DNA of 64,000 nt from AP-16 sp963755055. GTDB taxonomy: Bacteria; Pseudomonadota; Alphaproteobacteria; Rhizobiales; Xanthobacteraceae. Under the pieces are notes generated by a model, which worked only from the letters and a program-made list of their open reading frames with translations, had not been told where the DNA came from and made no database searches. The stretch lies in the NCBI GenBank assembly GCA_963755055.1, contig CAVWIS010000014.1, positions 1 through 64,000 of the forward strand. The letters are read 5' to 3'. Of the stretch, positions 33,455-44,092 are shown piece by piece (position 1 is the first letter of the stretch; every line of letters begins with the position of its first letter). Both the position numbers and the translations under genes were made by a program.

Positions 33455-35122
33455 ATGTTGCCTGACCGCAGAAGCGGAAATCGCGCCGTCGTCGACGTCG
33501 TCAAGGCGAGGCCGAGCATCCGGGTGCGCCTGTTGATGCTCGCCGTGCTCGCCATTGCACCCCTGATGTTCGACCGCGTCCGTCTTCTCGAGGCCGATCG
33601 CGCCGAGCATGTTGCGGCCGCCTATCGCCAGGCCAGAATGCTCGCCCGCCAGGCGCTCGAGGGACAGCAGGACGTGGTCGTTGCGGCCCGCGCGGTCCTG
33701 CAGGTCGTCGCCCGGGCCCACGCCGCCGGTGCAAGGTCGGGCCAAAGCTGCAGCGAACTCTTTGCCCATACGGCGATCGACGTGCCCTGGCTCAAGGGCC
33801 TGTCGCTCGTCGATCGCGAGGGGCGGATCGTCTGCTCGACCTTCCCCAATGCCGAGGGCCTCGATCTTTCCGACCGCCCCTACTTCCGGGAAGTCACGCG
33901 GACCGGCGATTTCGTCGTGAGCGACTATCTGGTGAGCCGGCTGCAGAACAGCCCCGCGATCGTCGCAGCACTGCCCACCCGCGGGCCGGACCGGTCGATG
34001 ACCGGGATGATCACCGCCTCGATCGATGTGCATTGGATCGGGCGCCTCAACGATGCGGTGAAGGATCGCCAGGGCGCGATGGCGATTGTCGTCGACGGCG
34101 CGGCGACGGTGCTCGGCGTTCATCCACCGGCGGGTGTCCAGCTCGGCCGCAAGCTCGGCGACAAGCCGCTGGTCGAAGCCATGCTCGATCGAGCGGAGGG
34201 CACGATCACCACGGTCGGCGTCGACGGCGTGCGCCGGATGTTCGCCTTCCAGCGCCTCGAAGGGACCGACGCGCATGTGGCGGTCGGCCTCGATGAAGCC
34301 GAGGTCCTCAGCCGGATCAACCGCGAAACGTCCATCGCCTATACGCAGCTTGCGTTCATCTGTGCCATCGTGCTGTTCGGCGTGTGGGTCGGGGGCGAGC
34401 GCCTGATCATCCAGCCGATCCGGTTGCTTGCCAGGTCGGCAACGCGAATCGGCCTGGGCAGCCACGACACCCGGCTGTGCGCGCGACCCTGGGCGGCCGA
34501 GTTCGCTCCTCTCGCCGTTGCCCTCGACAACATGGCGCGCAAGCTCGGCGCACGCGAGGACGATCTGCGCTTCGCCAACGCGCATCTTTCGGCGCTGGCC
34601 AGCATCGACGGGCTGTCGGGTCTCGCCAACCGTCGCGCGTTCGACGCCGCGCTCGCGGCGCAATGGCAGCAGGCCGCCGACGAGCATCACGCGCTCGGGC
34701 TGCTCATGATCGACGTCGATCACTTCAAGCTGTTCAACGACAATCACGGACATGTCGAAGGCGACGAGTGCCTGCGCGCGGTCGGCGAGGTCATTGCCGG
34801 CATCGCGCACGAGGGCTCATATCTGGCCGCCCGCTATGGCGGCGAGGAGTTTACGCTGCTGCTGCCGGGCGTCGATACCGAACGGGCACGCGCGACGGCG
34901 GAACGCCTGCGCCAGGCCGTCGCCGACCTGCATATCGCCAATGCCGGGGCATCGTCGGGAGACCTGACGATCAGCGTCGGAGTGGCCTCGCTCGATCCGC
35001 AGCCGGAGCAGAATCCGCAGATGCTGGTCGAAACCGCCGATTTCGCCCTCTATGCGGCGAAACGGGCGGGCCGCAACGCCGTTGTGGCGCATTCCACAGC
35101 GGCGCTGTCGCACGCCTGCTGA
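33455..35122 (+). CDS. Membrane diguanylate cyclase with periplasmic Cache-type sensor
   Basis: A 555-residue protein. A first membrane helix (VRLLMLAVLAIAPLMF, about 27-42) and a second (LAFICAIVLFGVWVGG, about 300) bracket a ~250-residue periplasmic sensor of dCache type (SLVDREGRIVCSTFPNAEGL, DLSDRPYFREVTRTGDF). A HAMP-like linker leads to a GGDEF domain: DGLSGLANRRAFDAAL, MIDVDHFKLFNDNHGHVEGD, and the active loop ARYGGEEFTLLLPG. No RxxD inhibitory site precedes GGEEF. It makes c-di-GMP in response to an unknown ligand. Confidence 0.9.
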   Translation: MLPDRRSGNRAVVDVVKARPSIRVRLLMLAVLAIAPLMFDRVRLLEADRAEHVAAAYRQARMLARQALEGQQDVVVAARAVLQVVARAHAAGARSGQSCSELFAHTAIDVPWLKGLSLVDREGRIVCSTFPNAEGLDLSDRPYFREVTRTGDFVVSDYLVSRLQNSPAIVAALPTRGPDRSMTGMITASIDVHWIGRLNDAVKDRQGAMAIVVDGAATVLGVHPPAGVQLGRKLGDKPLVEAMLDRAEGTITTVGVDGVRRMFAFQRLEGTDAHVAVGLDEAEVLSRINRETSIAYTQLAFICAIVLFGVWVGGERLIIQPIRLLARSATRIGLGSHDTRLCARPWAAEFAPLAVALDNMARKLGAREDDLRFANAHLSALASIDGLSGLANRRAFDAALAAQWQQAADEHHALGLLMIDVDHFKLFNDNHGHVEGDECLRAVGEVIAGIAHEGSYLAARYGGEEFTLLLPGVDTERARATAERLRQAVADLHIANAGASSGDLTISVGVASLDPQPEQNPQMLVETADFALYAAKRAGRNAVVAHSTAALSHAC

Positions 35123-35289
35123 GCCCGATCGATTCGATTGCGCCGCGCGCTATGGGCGCACGCCGATTTACCACCATATGCCGGCTTGCAGGTTTTGCGC
35201 GGATCGCGCAAAACGCCGATGTCTGGCGCCTCGTCGCATCCGAATGGGATTTCGCGGGGCTCGCAACGGCCGGGATCCAACGGTGACCA

Positions 35290-37924
35290 ATGACGACGGA
35301 ACGATACAATCCGCGCGAGGTTGAGCCGCGGTGGCAGAAGGTCTGGGACGAGCAGGCGGTTTTCCGCACCCGCAACGAGGATCCGCGTCCGAAATACTAC
35401 GTGCTCGAGATGTTTCCCTATCCGTCGGGACGCATCCACATGGGGCATGTCCGCAACTACACGATGGGCGACGTCGTGGCGCGCTACAAGCGGGCCACCG
35501 GGTTCAACGTCCTGCACCCGATGGGGTGGGACGCCTTCGGCATGCCGGCGGAGAACGCCGCGATGGCCAACAAAGTCCATCCGCGGTCGTGGACCTACGC
35601 CAATATCGACGCCATGAAGGCGCAGCTCAAGTCGATGGGTCTCTCCCTCGATTGGAGCCGGGAGATCGCGACCTGCGACCCCGCCTACTACAAGCATCAG
35701 CAAAAGATGTTTCTCGACTTCCTGAAGGACGGGCTGGTCGAGCGCAAGCAGTCGAAGGTCAACTGGGATCCGGTCGACCAGACGGTGCTGGCCAACGAGC
35801 AGGTGATCGACGGCCGGGGCTGGCGCTCGGATGCGCCCGTCGAGCAGCGCGAGCTCACCCAGTGGTTTTTCAAGATCACGGCCTTTGCCGAGGACCTGCT
35901 CGCGGCGATCGACCGGCTCGACCGCTGGCCGGAAAAAGTGCGCGTGATGCAGAAGAACTGGATCGGCCGCTCCGAGGGACTGCTGGTGCGCTTTGCCCTC
36001 GAGCCCGACACAGCGCCGGGCCGCGCGAGCGAGCTGGAAATCTTCACGACGCGTCACGACACGCTGTTCGGCGCGAGCTTCATGGCGATCGCGCCGGATC
36101 ATCCCCTGGCGATCGCCGCGTCCCGCGACAGTCCGGAGCTCGCCGCCTTCATCGAGGAGTGCCGGCGGACCGGCACCGCCCAGGCGGTGATCGACACCGC
36201 CGAGAAGCTCGGCTTCGACACCGGGATCGTGGCGATCCACCCGTTCGATCCGACCTGGAAGCTGCCGGTTTACGTGGCGAATTTCATCCTGATGGACTAC
36301 GGCACCGGGGCCATATTTGGTTGCCCGGCCCACGACCAGCGCGACCTCGATTTCGCCCGGAAATACCGGTTGCCGGTGGTTCCGGTGGTGTGTCCGGAGG
36401 GGCAGGACGCGACGTCATTCGTCATCGGCGAGGTCGCCTATGACGGCGACGGAAAAATGATCAACTCGCGCTTCCTCGACGGCATGACGCCCGACACCGC
36501 CAAGGAGGAGGTCGCGCGCCGCCTCGAGCAGGAGATCCGCGACGGGCGTCCGGTCGCGCGCCGCCAGGTGAACTATCGTCTGCGCGACTGGGGCATTTCA
36601 CGCCAGCGCTATTGGGGCTGCCCGATCCCGATCATCCACTGCGACACCTGCGGGGTGGTCCCGGTTCCCGATCAGGATCTGCCGGTGCGGCTTCCCGACG
36701 ACATCGAGTTCGACCGCCCGGGCAACCCGCTCGACCGGCACCCGACCTGGAAGCACGTGTCCTGCCCGGCCTGCGGCCGGCCGGGGCGGCGCGAAACCGA
36801 CACCATGGACACGTTTGTCGAATTCATCCTGGTATTTCGCCCGCTTCACCGATCCGTGGGTGGATTCGGCGCCGACCGACCGGCTGATGGCAGATGAGTG
36901 GCTGCCGGTGGATCAGTATATCGGGGGAATCGAGCACGCGATCCTGCATCTGCTGTACAGCCGCTTCTTCATGCGGGCGATGCGGCGAAGCGGCCACCTC
37001 GACATCGACGAGCCGTTCAAGGGACTGTTCACGCAAGGCATGGTCGTCCACGAGACCTATCAGTCGGCCGACGGCGCCTTCATGGAGCCGGTCGCCGTGA
37101 CCATCGAGGCCGATGGCGAGCGCCGCCGCGCCTTCGTCACTGCCACCGGTGCGCCGGTCGAGATCGGCGCCATCGAGAAGATGTCGAAGTCGAAGCGCAA
37201 CACCATCGATCCCGACGACATCATGGAGAATTTCGGGGCCGATACGGCACGTTGCTTCATGCTGTCGGACTCGCCGCCGGAACGTGATCGCGAATGGACC
37301 GAGGACGGCGTGCAGGGCGCCTGGCGTTTCGTTCAGCGCCTGTGGCGCCTCGTCAACGAGATCGCCGAGATCGCCGCCGCGCCGCGAAGCCCGCGTCCGG
37401 CGAGCTTCGGCGAGGCGGCACTCGCCGTCCGCAAGACGGCGCATCGGACTTTGCACGAGGTGTCGCAGAACATCGAAAAGCTGCAATTCAATGTCTCGAT
37501 CGCTCACATCCACGAGTTCGCCGCCTCCTTGCAGGCGGCCCTCGCTGCCACCCGCAGCAACGGCGGGGTCCCTGCCGAGCTCGCCTGGGCGATCCGCGAA
37601 GCGGCGGAGATTCTGGTGCAGCTGTTCCATCCGATGATGCCGCATCTCGCCGAGGAGTGCTGGACCGCGCTCGGTCATCCGACGCTTGTCGCTGCGGCGC
37701 CCTGGCCGGCCATCGAGGCCGACCTCCTGGTCGAGGAGACGATCACCCTGCCGGTGCAGGTCAATGGCCGCAAGCGCGCCGACGTGACGGTTGCACGAAA
37801 CGCCGACAAGGCCGACATTGAAAGCGCCGTGCTGGCGCTCGAGCCGGTGCGCCGGGCGCTGGAGGGAAGAATTCCCAAAAAAGTCATCGTTGTCGCGCAG
37901 AGGATTGTCAATGTGGTCGCATGA
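35290..37924 (+). CDS. leuS: Leucyl-tRNA synthetase, one-base frameshift
   Basis: Charges tRNA-Leu. HIGH motif in PYPSGRIHMGHVRNYTMGD near residue 50; CP1 editing domain about 220-400; zinc-like CDTCGVV and CPACG; KMSKS in IEKMSKSKRNTIDPDD near residue 630; anticodon-binding and C-terminal domains follow. The frame breaks at GTCGAATTCATCCTGG (GAATTC 36820-36825): deleting one T restores VESSWYFARF and a single 877-residue protein, the usual length. An essential gene broken at a GANTC-like site is most likely a sequence error. Overlaps lptE by 14 bases. Confidence 0.93.
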
Positions 37925-38477
37925 GAGCCGGTCAGCGATCGGGCGTGCGTTGCGGTGGGCTGTCGTGTGCGCGGTGGCCGGCCTGACCGCGGCCTGTTTT
38001 CAGCCGCTCTATGGCGAAAAGACCGAGTCCGGGGGTTCCGAGCTGCGCGGCCGGCTCGCCTCGATCGACGTGAATCAGATCGCCGCGCCCCAGGGCTCGC
38101 CCGAGGCCCGGATCGCGGTCGAGCTGCGCAACGCGCTGCTGTTCGACCTGACCGGCGGCGAGGGCGGCACCGCACCGACCCACCGGCTGAACATCCGCAT
38201 GGCCACGTCGAAATCGGCGCTGATCGTCGACGTCGCCACCGGGCGGACCGAGGCGGAGGTCACCGGCATCGACGTATCCTACACGCTGACCGAGCTCGCG
38301 ACCGGCAAGGTGGTGGTGAACGCCTCGTCGTTTTCGCGGGTGAGCTCGGATGTTCCCGGCCAGCAACAGCGCTTCGCCCGCGCGCGGGCGCAACGCGATG
38401 CCGAGGATCGGGCCGCCAAGGTGGTGGCCGATCAGATCAAGTCGCGGCTGGCTTCCTACATGATCGCCCGCACCTGA
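37911..38477 (+). CDS. lptE: LPS-assembly lipoprotein LptE
   Basis: A 188-residue outer-membrane lipoprotein. A short signal (ALRWAVVCAVAGLTAAC) ends in the lipobox LTAAC with Cys near residue 28. The rest fits LptE: LRGRLASIDVNQIAAPQG, THRLNIRMATSKSALIVDV, VSYTLTELATGKVVVNASSF. It plugs LptD for LPS export. ATG 37911 lies inside the end of leuS (14-base overlap) and is followed at once by holA, the conserved leuS-lptE-holA order. Confidence 0.88.
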   Translation: MWSHESRSAIGRALRWAVVCAVAGLTAACFQPLYGEKTESGGSELRGRLASIDVNQIAAPQGSPEARIAVELRNALLFDLTGGEGGTAPTHRLNIRMATSKSALIVDVATGRTEAEVTGIDVSYTLTELATGKVVVNASSFSRVSSDVPGQQQRFARARAQRDAEDRAAKVVADQIKSRLASYMIART

Positions 38478-38493
38478 GGCGGGCGGGTACCTG

Positions 38494-39537
38494 ATGGTCG
38501 CGCTCCGGGCAGCCGACGTCGATGCCTATGTGGCCCGCCCTGATCCGGCCCGGCCCGTCGCTCTGGTTTTCGGCCCCGATGCCGGCCTGGTCAGCGAGCG
38601 GGCCGCCGCCCTGGTCCGGGCATCGGTCGACGATCCCAGCGACCCGTTCGGGTTGGTGCGCCTCGACGGCGACGAGCTGGCCGCCGACCCCTCGCGGCTG
38701 CTCGATGAGGCCAACACGATCCCGCTGTTCGCCGGACGTCGCGCGGTCTGGGTGAAGGCGGGAGGACGGGATTTCGCCGCCGCGGTGGAAGCGCTCGTTG
38801 CCGCGCCGATTCGCGATTGCCGTGTCGTCATCGAGGCCGGCGACCTGCGGCGCAATGCTCCCCTGCGGGTGGTCTGCGAGCGAGCCGCCTCGGTCGCCGC
38901 CATCGCCTGCTATGTGGACAACGAGCGCGACCTTGCCCGGCTGATCGACGAGGAGATGCGCGCCGCCAACCTGTCGATCGCGCCGGAGGCGCGCGCGGCG
39001 CTCATGCCTCTGCTCGGCGGCGACCGTCGGGCGTCGCGCAACGAGGTCCGCAAGCTTGCGCTTTATGCGCGCGGACAGACCCGCGTCGAGCTCGACGATG
39101 TCGCGGCGGTGGTCGCCGATGCGTCGGCGCTGGTGCTGGACAACCTGATCGACGCGGCATTTGCCGGTCGCGCTGCCGAGGTCGAGTCCAATCTGGCACG
39201 CACGCGCGAGGCCGGTATCGCGGCCGGACGCATCGCTACGGCGGCATTGCTCCAGGTCGGCCAGCTGCATCGGGCACGCATGGCGATCGAGAGCGGGCTA
39301 TCGATACCCGAGGCCGCCGACCAGGTCGTCTCGAAGGCGCAGTTTCGCCGCAAAAGGGCGATCGAGGACGCGCTGCGGGCGTGGACGGCAGCGCGGCTCG
39401 AGCGGGTCATGGAGCGGCTGGCAGAGGCTGCGCTGGATGCGCGCCGGCTGTCGGGATCGCTTTCGTCGCTGGCCGATCCGGTGGTCAGCCGCGCTCTGCT
39501 CGAGGTGGCCCGGGCGGTGCGCCGGAAGGGGGACTGA
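38494..39537 (+). CDS. holA: DNA polymerase III delta subunit
   Basis: A 347-residue clamp-loader subunit. VALVFGPDAGLVSERAAALV and DDPSDPFGLVRLDGDELAAD start the AAA+-like domain without a working Walker A; VVIEAGDLRRNAPLRVVCER follows, then LLGGDRRASRNEVRKLALYA and the C-terminal collar (SLSSLADPVVSRALLEVARA). HolA opens the beta clamp in the tau/delta/delta' complex. Starts 17 bases after lptE. Confidence 0.9.
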   Translation: MVALRAADVDAYVARPDPARPVALVFGPDAGLVSERAAALVRASVDDPSDPFGLVRLDGDELAADPSRLLDEANTIPLFAGRRAVWVKAGGRDFAAAVEALVAAPIRDCRVVIEAGDLRRNAPLRVVCERAASVAAIACYVDNERDLARLIDEEMRAANLSIAPEARAALMPLLGGDRRASRNEVRKLALYARGQTRVELDDVAAVVADASALVLDNLIDAAFAGRAAEVESNLARTREAGIAAGRIATAALLQVGQLHRARMAIESGLSIPEAADQVVSKAQFRRKRAIEDALRAWTAARLERVMERLAEAALDARRLSGSLSSLADPVVSRALLEVARAVRRKGD

Positions 39538-39595
39538 TCCGCACGGCTCCCCATGCGTGTCCCGGACCGGCGTTTTGACTGAGGCCAAGCCGCGG

Positions 39596-40477
39596 TCAGC
39601 CCTGCTCGAGCCGGCGGATCACCAGGTCGAGCTGCTCGAGGTTCCGGTATTTGATCCGCAGCTCGCCACCGTGACCGCGCTGGTCGATGGTGACCACGAG
39701 CCCCAGGGCATCGGACAATCGTTTCTCCAGCGCGGCAGTATCGGGGTCCTTGTCGACGCGGCGGCGGGGCCGCGGGGTCTTGCCGGCGTTGCCGGCACGC
39801 TCCTGCGCGATCGCCTCGACCTGACGGACATTGAGCCCGCGCTCGACAATGGCGTGCGCGAGCGCTTCCGGATCGGGCTCGCCGAGCAAGGCGCGCGCAT
39901 GACCCGCCGAGATCTTTCCGTCGCGCAGATAGGACTTCACGCTTTCGGGGAGCTTGAGCAGGCGCAGCGTATTGGCAACGTGGCTGCGGCTCTTGCCGAC
40001 GATCCTGGCGATATCGTCCTGGCCGTACTTGAACTCGGTTCCCAGCGCCTCATAGCCCATCGCTTCTTCCAGGGCATTGAGGTCGGTCCGCTGCACATTC
40101 TCGATGATGGCGAGCTCGAGCGCCTCGCGATCGTCGACCTCGAGCAGCACGACCGGCACGTCGTGCAGCCCGGCACGCTGGGCGGCACGCCAGCGACGCT
40201 CGCCCGCGATGATCTCGTAGGCATCGGCGCTGCCGCGGACCGTGCGCGCCAGGATCGGCTGGATGATGCCGCGCTCGCGGATCGAGGCGGCGAGCTCGTC
40301 GAGCTCGATGTCGGAAAAGATCCGCCGGGGATTGCGCGGATTGGGCCGCAGGAATTCGACCGGCAGGCGCCGCTGACTGCGTGTGCGTTCGATCGCCGAC
40401 GTCTCGTCGCCGACGTCCCCAATCAGCGCCGCGAGCCCGCGCCCCAATCGCGATCTCGCCGCTTCGTCAGCCGCCAT
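39596..40477 (-). CDS. parB: Chromosome-partitioning protein ParB
   Basis: A 293-residue CTP-dependent clamp that loads at parS. SRLGRGLAALIGD near the start is the ParA-contact region; PVEFLRPNPRNPRRIFSD; CTP-binding Box II in IIAGERRWRAAQRAG; helix-turn-helix GQDDIARIVGKSRSHVANTL; a basic linker; and a C-terminal dimerisation domain. The start at 40477 gives MAADEAARS; the frame is open further upstream. Two parS sites lie at 41983 and 44076, and parA is 76 bases upstream. Confidence 0.95.
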   Translation of the reverse strand: MAADEAARSRLGRGLAALIGDVGDETSAIERTRSQRRLPVEFLRPNPRNPRRIFSDIELDELAASIRERGIIQPILARTVRGSADAYEIIAGERRWRAAQRAGLHDVPVVLLEVDDREALELAIIENVQRTDLNALEEAMGYEALGTEFKYGQDDIARIVGKSRSHVANTLRLLKLPESVKSYLRDGKISAGHARALLGEPDPEALAHAIVERGLNVRQVEAIAQERAGNAGKTPRPRRRVDKDPDTAALEKRLSDALGLVVTIDQRGHGGELRIKYRNLEQLDLVIRRLEQG

Positions 40478-40553
40478 CGCCGCTTCTCCCGACCTCACGC
40501 CTCGCCAACCTCTGTTTGCTCGAGATGTCCTGATCCGTTTCGGCGTTGCCGCA

Positions 40554-41363
40554 TCAGGCCGCGCGCGCCGCCTTTTCGCGCTGGATGATCTCGGAGGCGA
40601 GTCGCAGATACGCCTGGCTGCCGATGCATTTGAGGTCGTAGAGCAGAACCGGCTTGCCGTAGGACGGCGCCTCGGATACCCGCACGTTGCGCGGGATGAT
40701 CGTCTGGTAGACCTTGTCGCCCATGAACTCGCGGACATCGGCGACGACCTGGCCGGCCAGGTTGTTGCGGGCGTCGTACATGGTGAGCACGATGCCGTGG
40801 ATCGTCAGTCCGGGATTGAGCGTGGTCTTCACCTGCTCGACGGTCTTCAGCAGCTGGGACAGTCCTTCGAGCGCAAAGAACTCGCACTGCAGCGGCACCA
40901 GGATCGAGTTCGCCGCCGCCATGGCGTTGACCGTCACCAGATTGAGCGACGGGGGACAGTCGACCAGCACGTAAGTAAAGGGGTCGCCGTCCGCGGAATT
41001 CAGCGCCGTGAGGGCGTTGCGCAGGCGAAACGCCCGGTCGCGCTGGTGCGCGGCCTCGAGCTCGAACCCCGCCAAATCCATGGTGGATGGGCAGATGCTC
41101 AGACGCGGCACCGCGGTGTCGCGAATGGCGTTGCGCAGCGTGACCTCGCCGACCAGCACATCGTAGGTCGACCGGGCGCGATTCTTGTGATCGATGCCGA
41201 GCCCGGTGGAGGCGTTGCCCTGGGGATCGAGATCGATGATGAGGACGCGCTCCCCGATCGCCGCGAGCGCCGTGCCGAGGTTGATGGCCGTGGTGGTCTT
41301 GCCCACTCCGCCCTTCTGATTGGCCAGGGCCAGGACCCGGGGAGGCCCGACATGCTCGTTCAT
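40554..41363 (-). CDS. parA: Chromosome-partitioning ATPase ParA
   Basis: A 269-residue deviant Walker ATPase. VLALANQKGGVGKTTTAINL is the P-loop with signature Lys, VLIIDLDPQGNASTGLGID Walker A', and YVLVDCPPSLNLVTVNAMAA Walker B. It forms nucleoid-bound gradients that move ParB-parS (origin) complexes. No N-terminal helix-turn-helix, as in chromosomal type Ia-like Soj. Order rsmG-parA-parB on the minus strand is classic. Confidence 0.95.
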   Translation of the reverse strand: MNEHVGPPRVLALANQKGGVGKTTTAINLGTALAAIGERVLIIDLDPQGNASTGLGIDHKNRARSTYDVLVGEVTLRNAIRDTAVPRLSICPSTMDLAGFELEAAHQRDRAFRLRNALTALNSADGDPFTYVLVDCPPSLNLVTVNAMAAANSILVPLQCEFFALEGLSQLLKTVEQVKTTLNPGLTIHGIVLTMYDARNNLAGQVVADVREFMGDKVYQTIIPRNVRVSEAPSYGKPVLLYDLKCIGSQAYLRLASEIIQREKAARAA

Positions 41364-41394
41364 GATCGAGAAACTCGCTCCGGAAATGGGTTGC

Positions 41395-42090
41395 TCAGAC
41401 GGCCGGAAGCAATCTATGCGCGTGGCGCACGATGACCACGCGGGCGCGGGGATCAGTCAGGCTCGGCACCATCGTGGCGTCGAGCATCCAATATTTAGAG
41501 GCTTCGGTCAATTCCGCATCTACATCTTGACCCTTGGGAAACAACCCTTGTGCACCCCTATTCAGGGGGATTTCCGCGTAATCGAGCAGCCTGACGAGCG
41601 GAGCCAACGCGCGCGCTGTGACGATATCGGGAGATCCGGCGAAGCTTTTCACGAAATCCTCGATTCGTCGATGGTGAACCTGGACGGCCAGGTTCAGCTT
41701 TCGCGCCGTTTCCCGCAGGAAGGCGGCCTTTTTTGCATTGCTTTCCACCAGGTGAACCGCGGTTTCTGGGACATCCGCCAGCGCGCTCGCGATGACAAGC
41801 CCGGGAAATCCGCCACCGGACCCGAGATCGAGCCAGATTCTGGCATCCGGCGCCAGCGTCAGCAACTGGAGCGAATCGGCAACGTGCCGTGTCCACAGGG
41901 AGTGCACGGTCGAGGGCGCGATGAGATTCGTCGTGCGCTGCCAGGTCAGGACCTGATCGACGAGCTGGTCCAGCCGACTGCTTGTTTCACGTGAAACAGG
42001 GCACAGCGCGAGCGCACGCGCACGATCCGCGATCAGACCTGGTGGTTCGTTGGACGAAGGGTCGGTTTTTCCTGGGCGGCGGCTCATCAC
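41395..42090 (-). CDS. rsmG: 16S rRNA (guanine-N7) methyltransferase RsmG
   Basis: A 231-residue SAM-dependent enzyme that methylates G527 of 16S rRNA (E. coli numbering). WLDLGSGGGFPGLVIASALA is the SAM loop, VHLVESNAKKAAFLRETARK follows, and FPKGQDVDAEL lies near the end. The segment CPVSRETSSRL is encoded across a perfect parS site at 41983-41998, so the gene also carries a segregation signal. Two adjacent ATG codons make the exact start ambiguous by one residue. Confidence 0.92.
   Translation of the reverse strand: MMSRRPGKTDPSSNEPPGLIADRARALALCPVSRETSSRLDQLVDQVLTWQRTTNLIAPSTVHSLWTRHVADSLQLLTLAPDARIWLDLGSGGGFPGLVIASALADVPETAVHLVESNAKKAAFLRETARKLNLAVQVHHRRIEDFVKSFAGSPDIVTARALAPLVRLLDYAEIPLNRGAQGLFPKGQDVDAELTEASKYWMLDATMVPSLTDPRARVVIVRHAHRLLPAV
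41983..41998. promoter_or_regulatory. parS site 1 (perfect)
   Basis: TGTTTCACGTGAAACA, the exact 16-bp palindromic chromosomal ParB-loading site. It lies inside rsmG, 0.6 kb from parA and about 8.6 kb from the predicted origin. Confidence 0.95.
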
Positions 42091-42125
42091 CCTGAAAGCC
42101 TCGCTCGGCTCGGCGTGGGATCGGG

Positions 42126-44004
42126 CTATCCTATCGCCCGCCTGGCCGGCTTGCCCCGACGCCGACGCACATGCACCGCGAGAAGGGTCAGCGCGGCCGG
42201 CGTAACCCCGTCAATTCGGCCCGCCTGGCCGACCGTGCGAGGCTGGATCGCCTGAAGTTTCTGCCGCATCTCCGAGGACAGGCCGGGCAGCGCCGCATAG
42301 TCCAGATCGTCGGGCAATTCGAGGCTCTCGTCGCGCCGATAGGCCGCAACATCCGCTGCCTGGCGCTCCAGGTAGACCGCATACTTGGCGTCGGTCTCGA
42401 CCTGCTCGGCAATCCGCGGCTCCAAACTCGCGAGCTGCGGCCAGATCCTGCCGAGCTGTGCAACCGTCATCGCCGGATAGGACAGCAGTTCGCATGCCGA
42501 GCGTCGACGTCCGTCTCTTTTCAGCGCCAGGCCGTGACGCTCGGCCTCGTCAGGTGTGATGGTCAGCGACAGTGCAAGTTGCCGGGCGGTGCCCAACGCC
42601 GCCATCCTGGCCTCATGGAACACGGCTCGCTGTGGTCCCACGCAACCGATCTTCACGCCCCTGGCGGTCAGGCGCTGGTCCGCATTGTCGGCGCGCAGCG
42701 TCAGGCGATACTCCGCCCGCGACGTGAACATCCGATACGGCTCGGTGACCCCCCGGGTGACCAGGTCGTCGATCATCACGCCGAGATAGGCCTCGGAACG
42801 ATCGAACACAATTCCATCGCCACCCCCGGCGCCGGAGGCGGCGCTCAAACCAGCCGCCAGGCCCTGGGCCGCGGCCTCCTCGTAGCCGGTCGTTCCGTTG
42901 ATCTGGCCGGCGAGGTAGAGACCGGACACCCGCTTGGTCTCCAGGGTCGGCTTGAGCTCGCGAGGATCGATATAATCGTACTCGATCGCATAGCCCGGCC
43001 TGATCATGCGGGCGTTCTCGAGCCCCGGAATGGTGGCCAGAAACGCCAGCTGAACGTCCTCCGGCAGGGAGGTCGAGATGCCGTTGGGATAGACCGTCGA
43101 GTTCGTCGAGCCCCTCGGGCTCGAGAAAGATCTGATGGCTGTCGCGCTCGCCGAAGCGAACGATCTTGTCCTCGACGGACGGGCAATAGCGCGGCCCCCG
43201 GCTCTGAATCTGGCCGGAATACATGGGCGAAAGATGCACATTCCGGCGAATGATGTCGTGCGTGGCCCGGGTCGTGCGGGTTATACCGCACTGGACCTGC
43301 GGCTGGTCGATGCTCGTGGTGAGCACGGAGAACGGCTCGGGCGGCTCATCGCCCGGCTGCATCTCCACCGTGGACCAGTCGATCGAGCGGCCGTCGAGGC
43401 GCGGCGGGGTGCCGGTCTTCAGGCGTCCCAGGGTGAAGCCGAACCTTGCCAGCGTGTCCGACAGGCCCAGCACCGGTGCCTCGCCGACGCGGCCGGCGGG
43501 GATGCGTCGCTCCCCGATGTGGATCAGCCCGCGCAGAAACGTCCCGGTGGTGAGCACGACCGCGCCGGCGCCGAGCGTCCGCCCGTCGGTCAGCGTCACG
43601 CCACCGACGCGACCATCGACGATCGTCAAATCGTCGACCTCCCCCTCGATCACCGTGAGACCGGGAGTTTGCCGGATGGCCTGCTGCATCGCGGCCGCAT
43701 AGAGTGCCCGATCGGCCTGGGCCCGCGGTCCGCGCACCGCCGGACCCTTGCGGCGGTTGAGCACACGAAACTGGATGCCGCCCCGGTCCGCGACGCGGCC
43801 CATGAGCCCGTCGAGCGCATCGATCTCGCGGACCAGGTGGCCCTTTCCGAGCCCGCCGATCGCCGGATTGCAGGACATGGCACCGATGGTCGAGAAGCGA
43901 TGGGTGACCAGCGCGGTCGCCGCGCCCATTCGCGCAGCGGCAGCCGCCGCTTCGCATCCGGCGTGCCCGCCACCGATGACGACGACGTCGAGGCGCGTTT
44001 CCAT
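42126..44004 (-). CDS. mnmG: tRNA uridine-5-carboxymethylaminomethyl modification enzyme MnmG, one-base frameshift
   Basis: With MnmE it installs cmnm5 at U34 of tRNAs. FAD site DVVVIGGGHAGCEAAAAAAR; THRFSTIGAMSCNPAIGGLG; FRVLNRRKGPAVRGPRAQ; later MIRPGYAIEYDYIDPRELKP and GLYLAGQINGTTGYEEAAAQ. The frame breaks after FLEPEGLDE at GAACTC (plus-strand GAGTTC, 43099-43104): removing one A gives GLDDSTVYPNGISTSLPE and one 625-residue protein, the normal length. Probable read error at a GANTC site. It lies between rsmG and mnmE. Confidence 0.93.
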
Positions 44005-44075
44005 CTTCTGGGATCCTGAAAGGCGGACTTGTAGCGGCCGCGCGGGCCCGGGTCAAAGCATCGCCTCGTAAGCGA

Positions 44076-44091
44076 CGTTTCACGTGAAACA
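44076..44091. promoter_or_regulatory. parS site 2 (one mismatch)
   Basis: CGTTTCACGTGAAACA, differing from the parS consensus only at the first base. It lies in the 88-base gap between mnmE and mnmG, 2.1 kb from site 1, as in many alphaproteobacterial par regions. Confidence 0.88.
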
Positions 44092-44092
44092 T

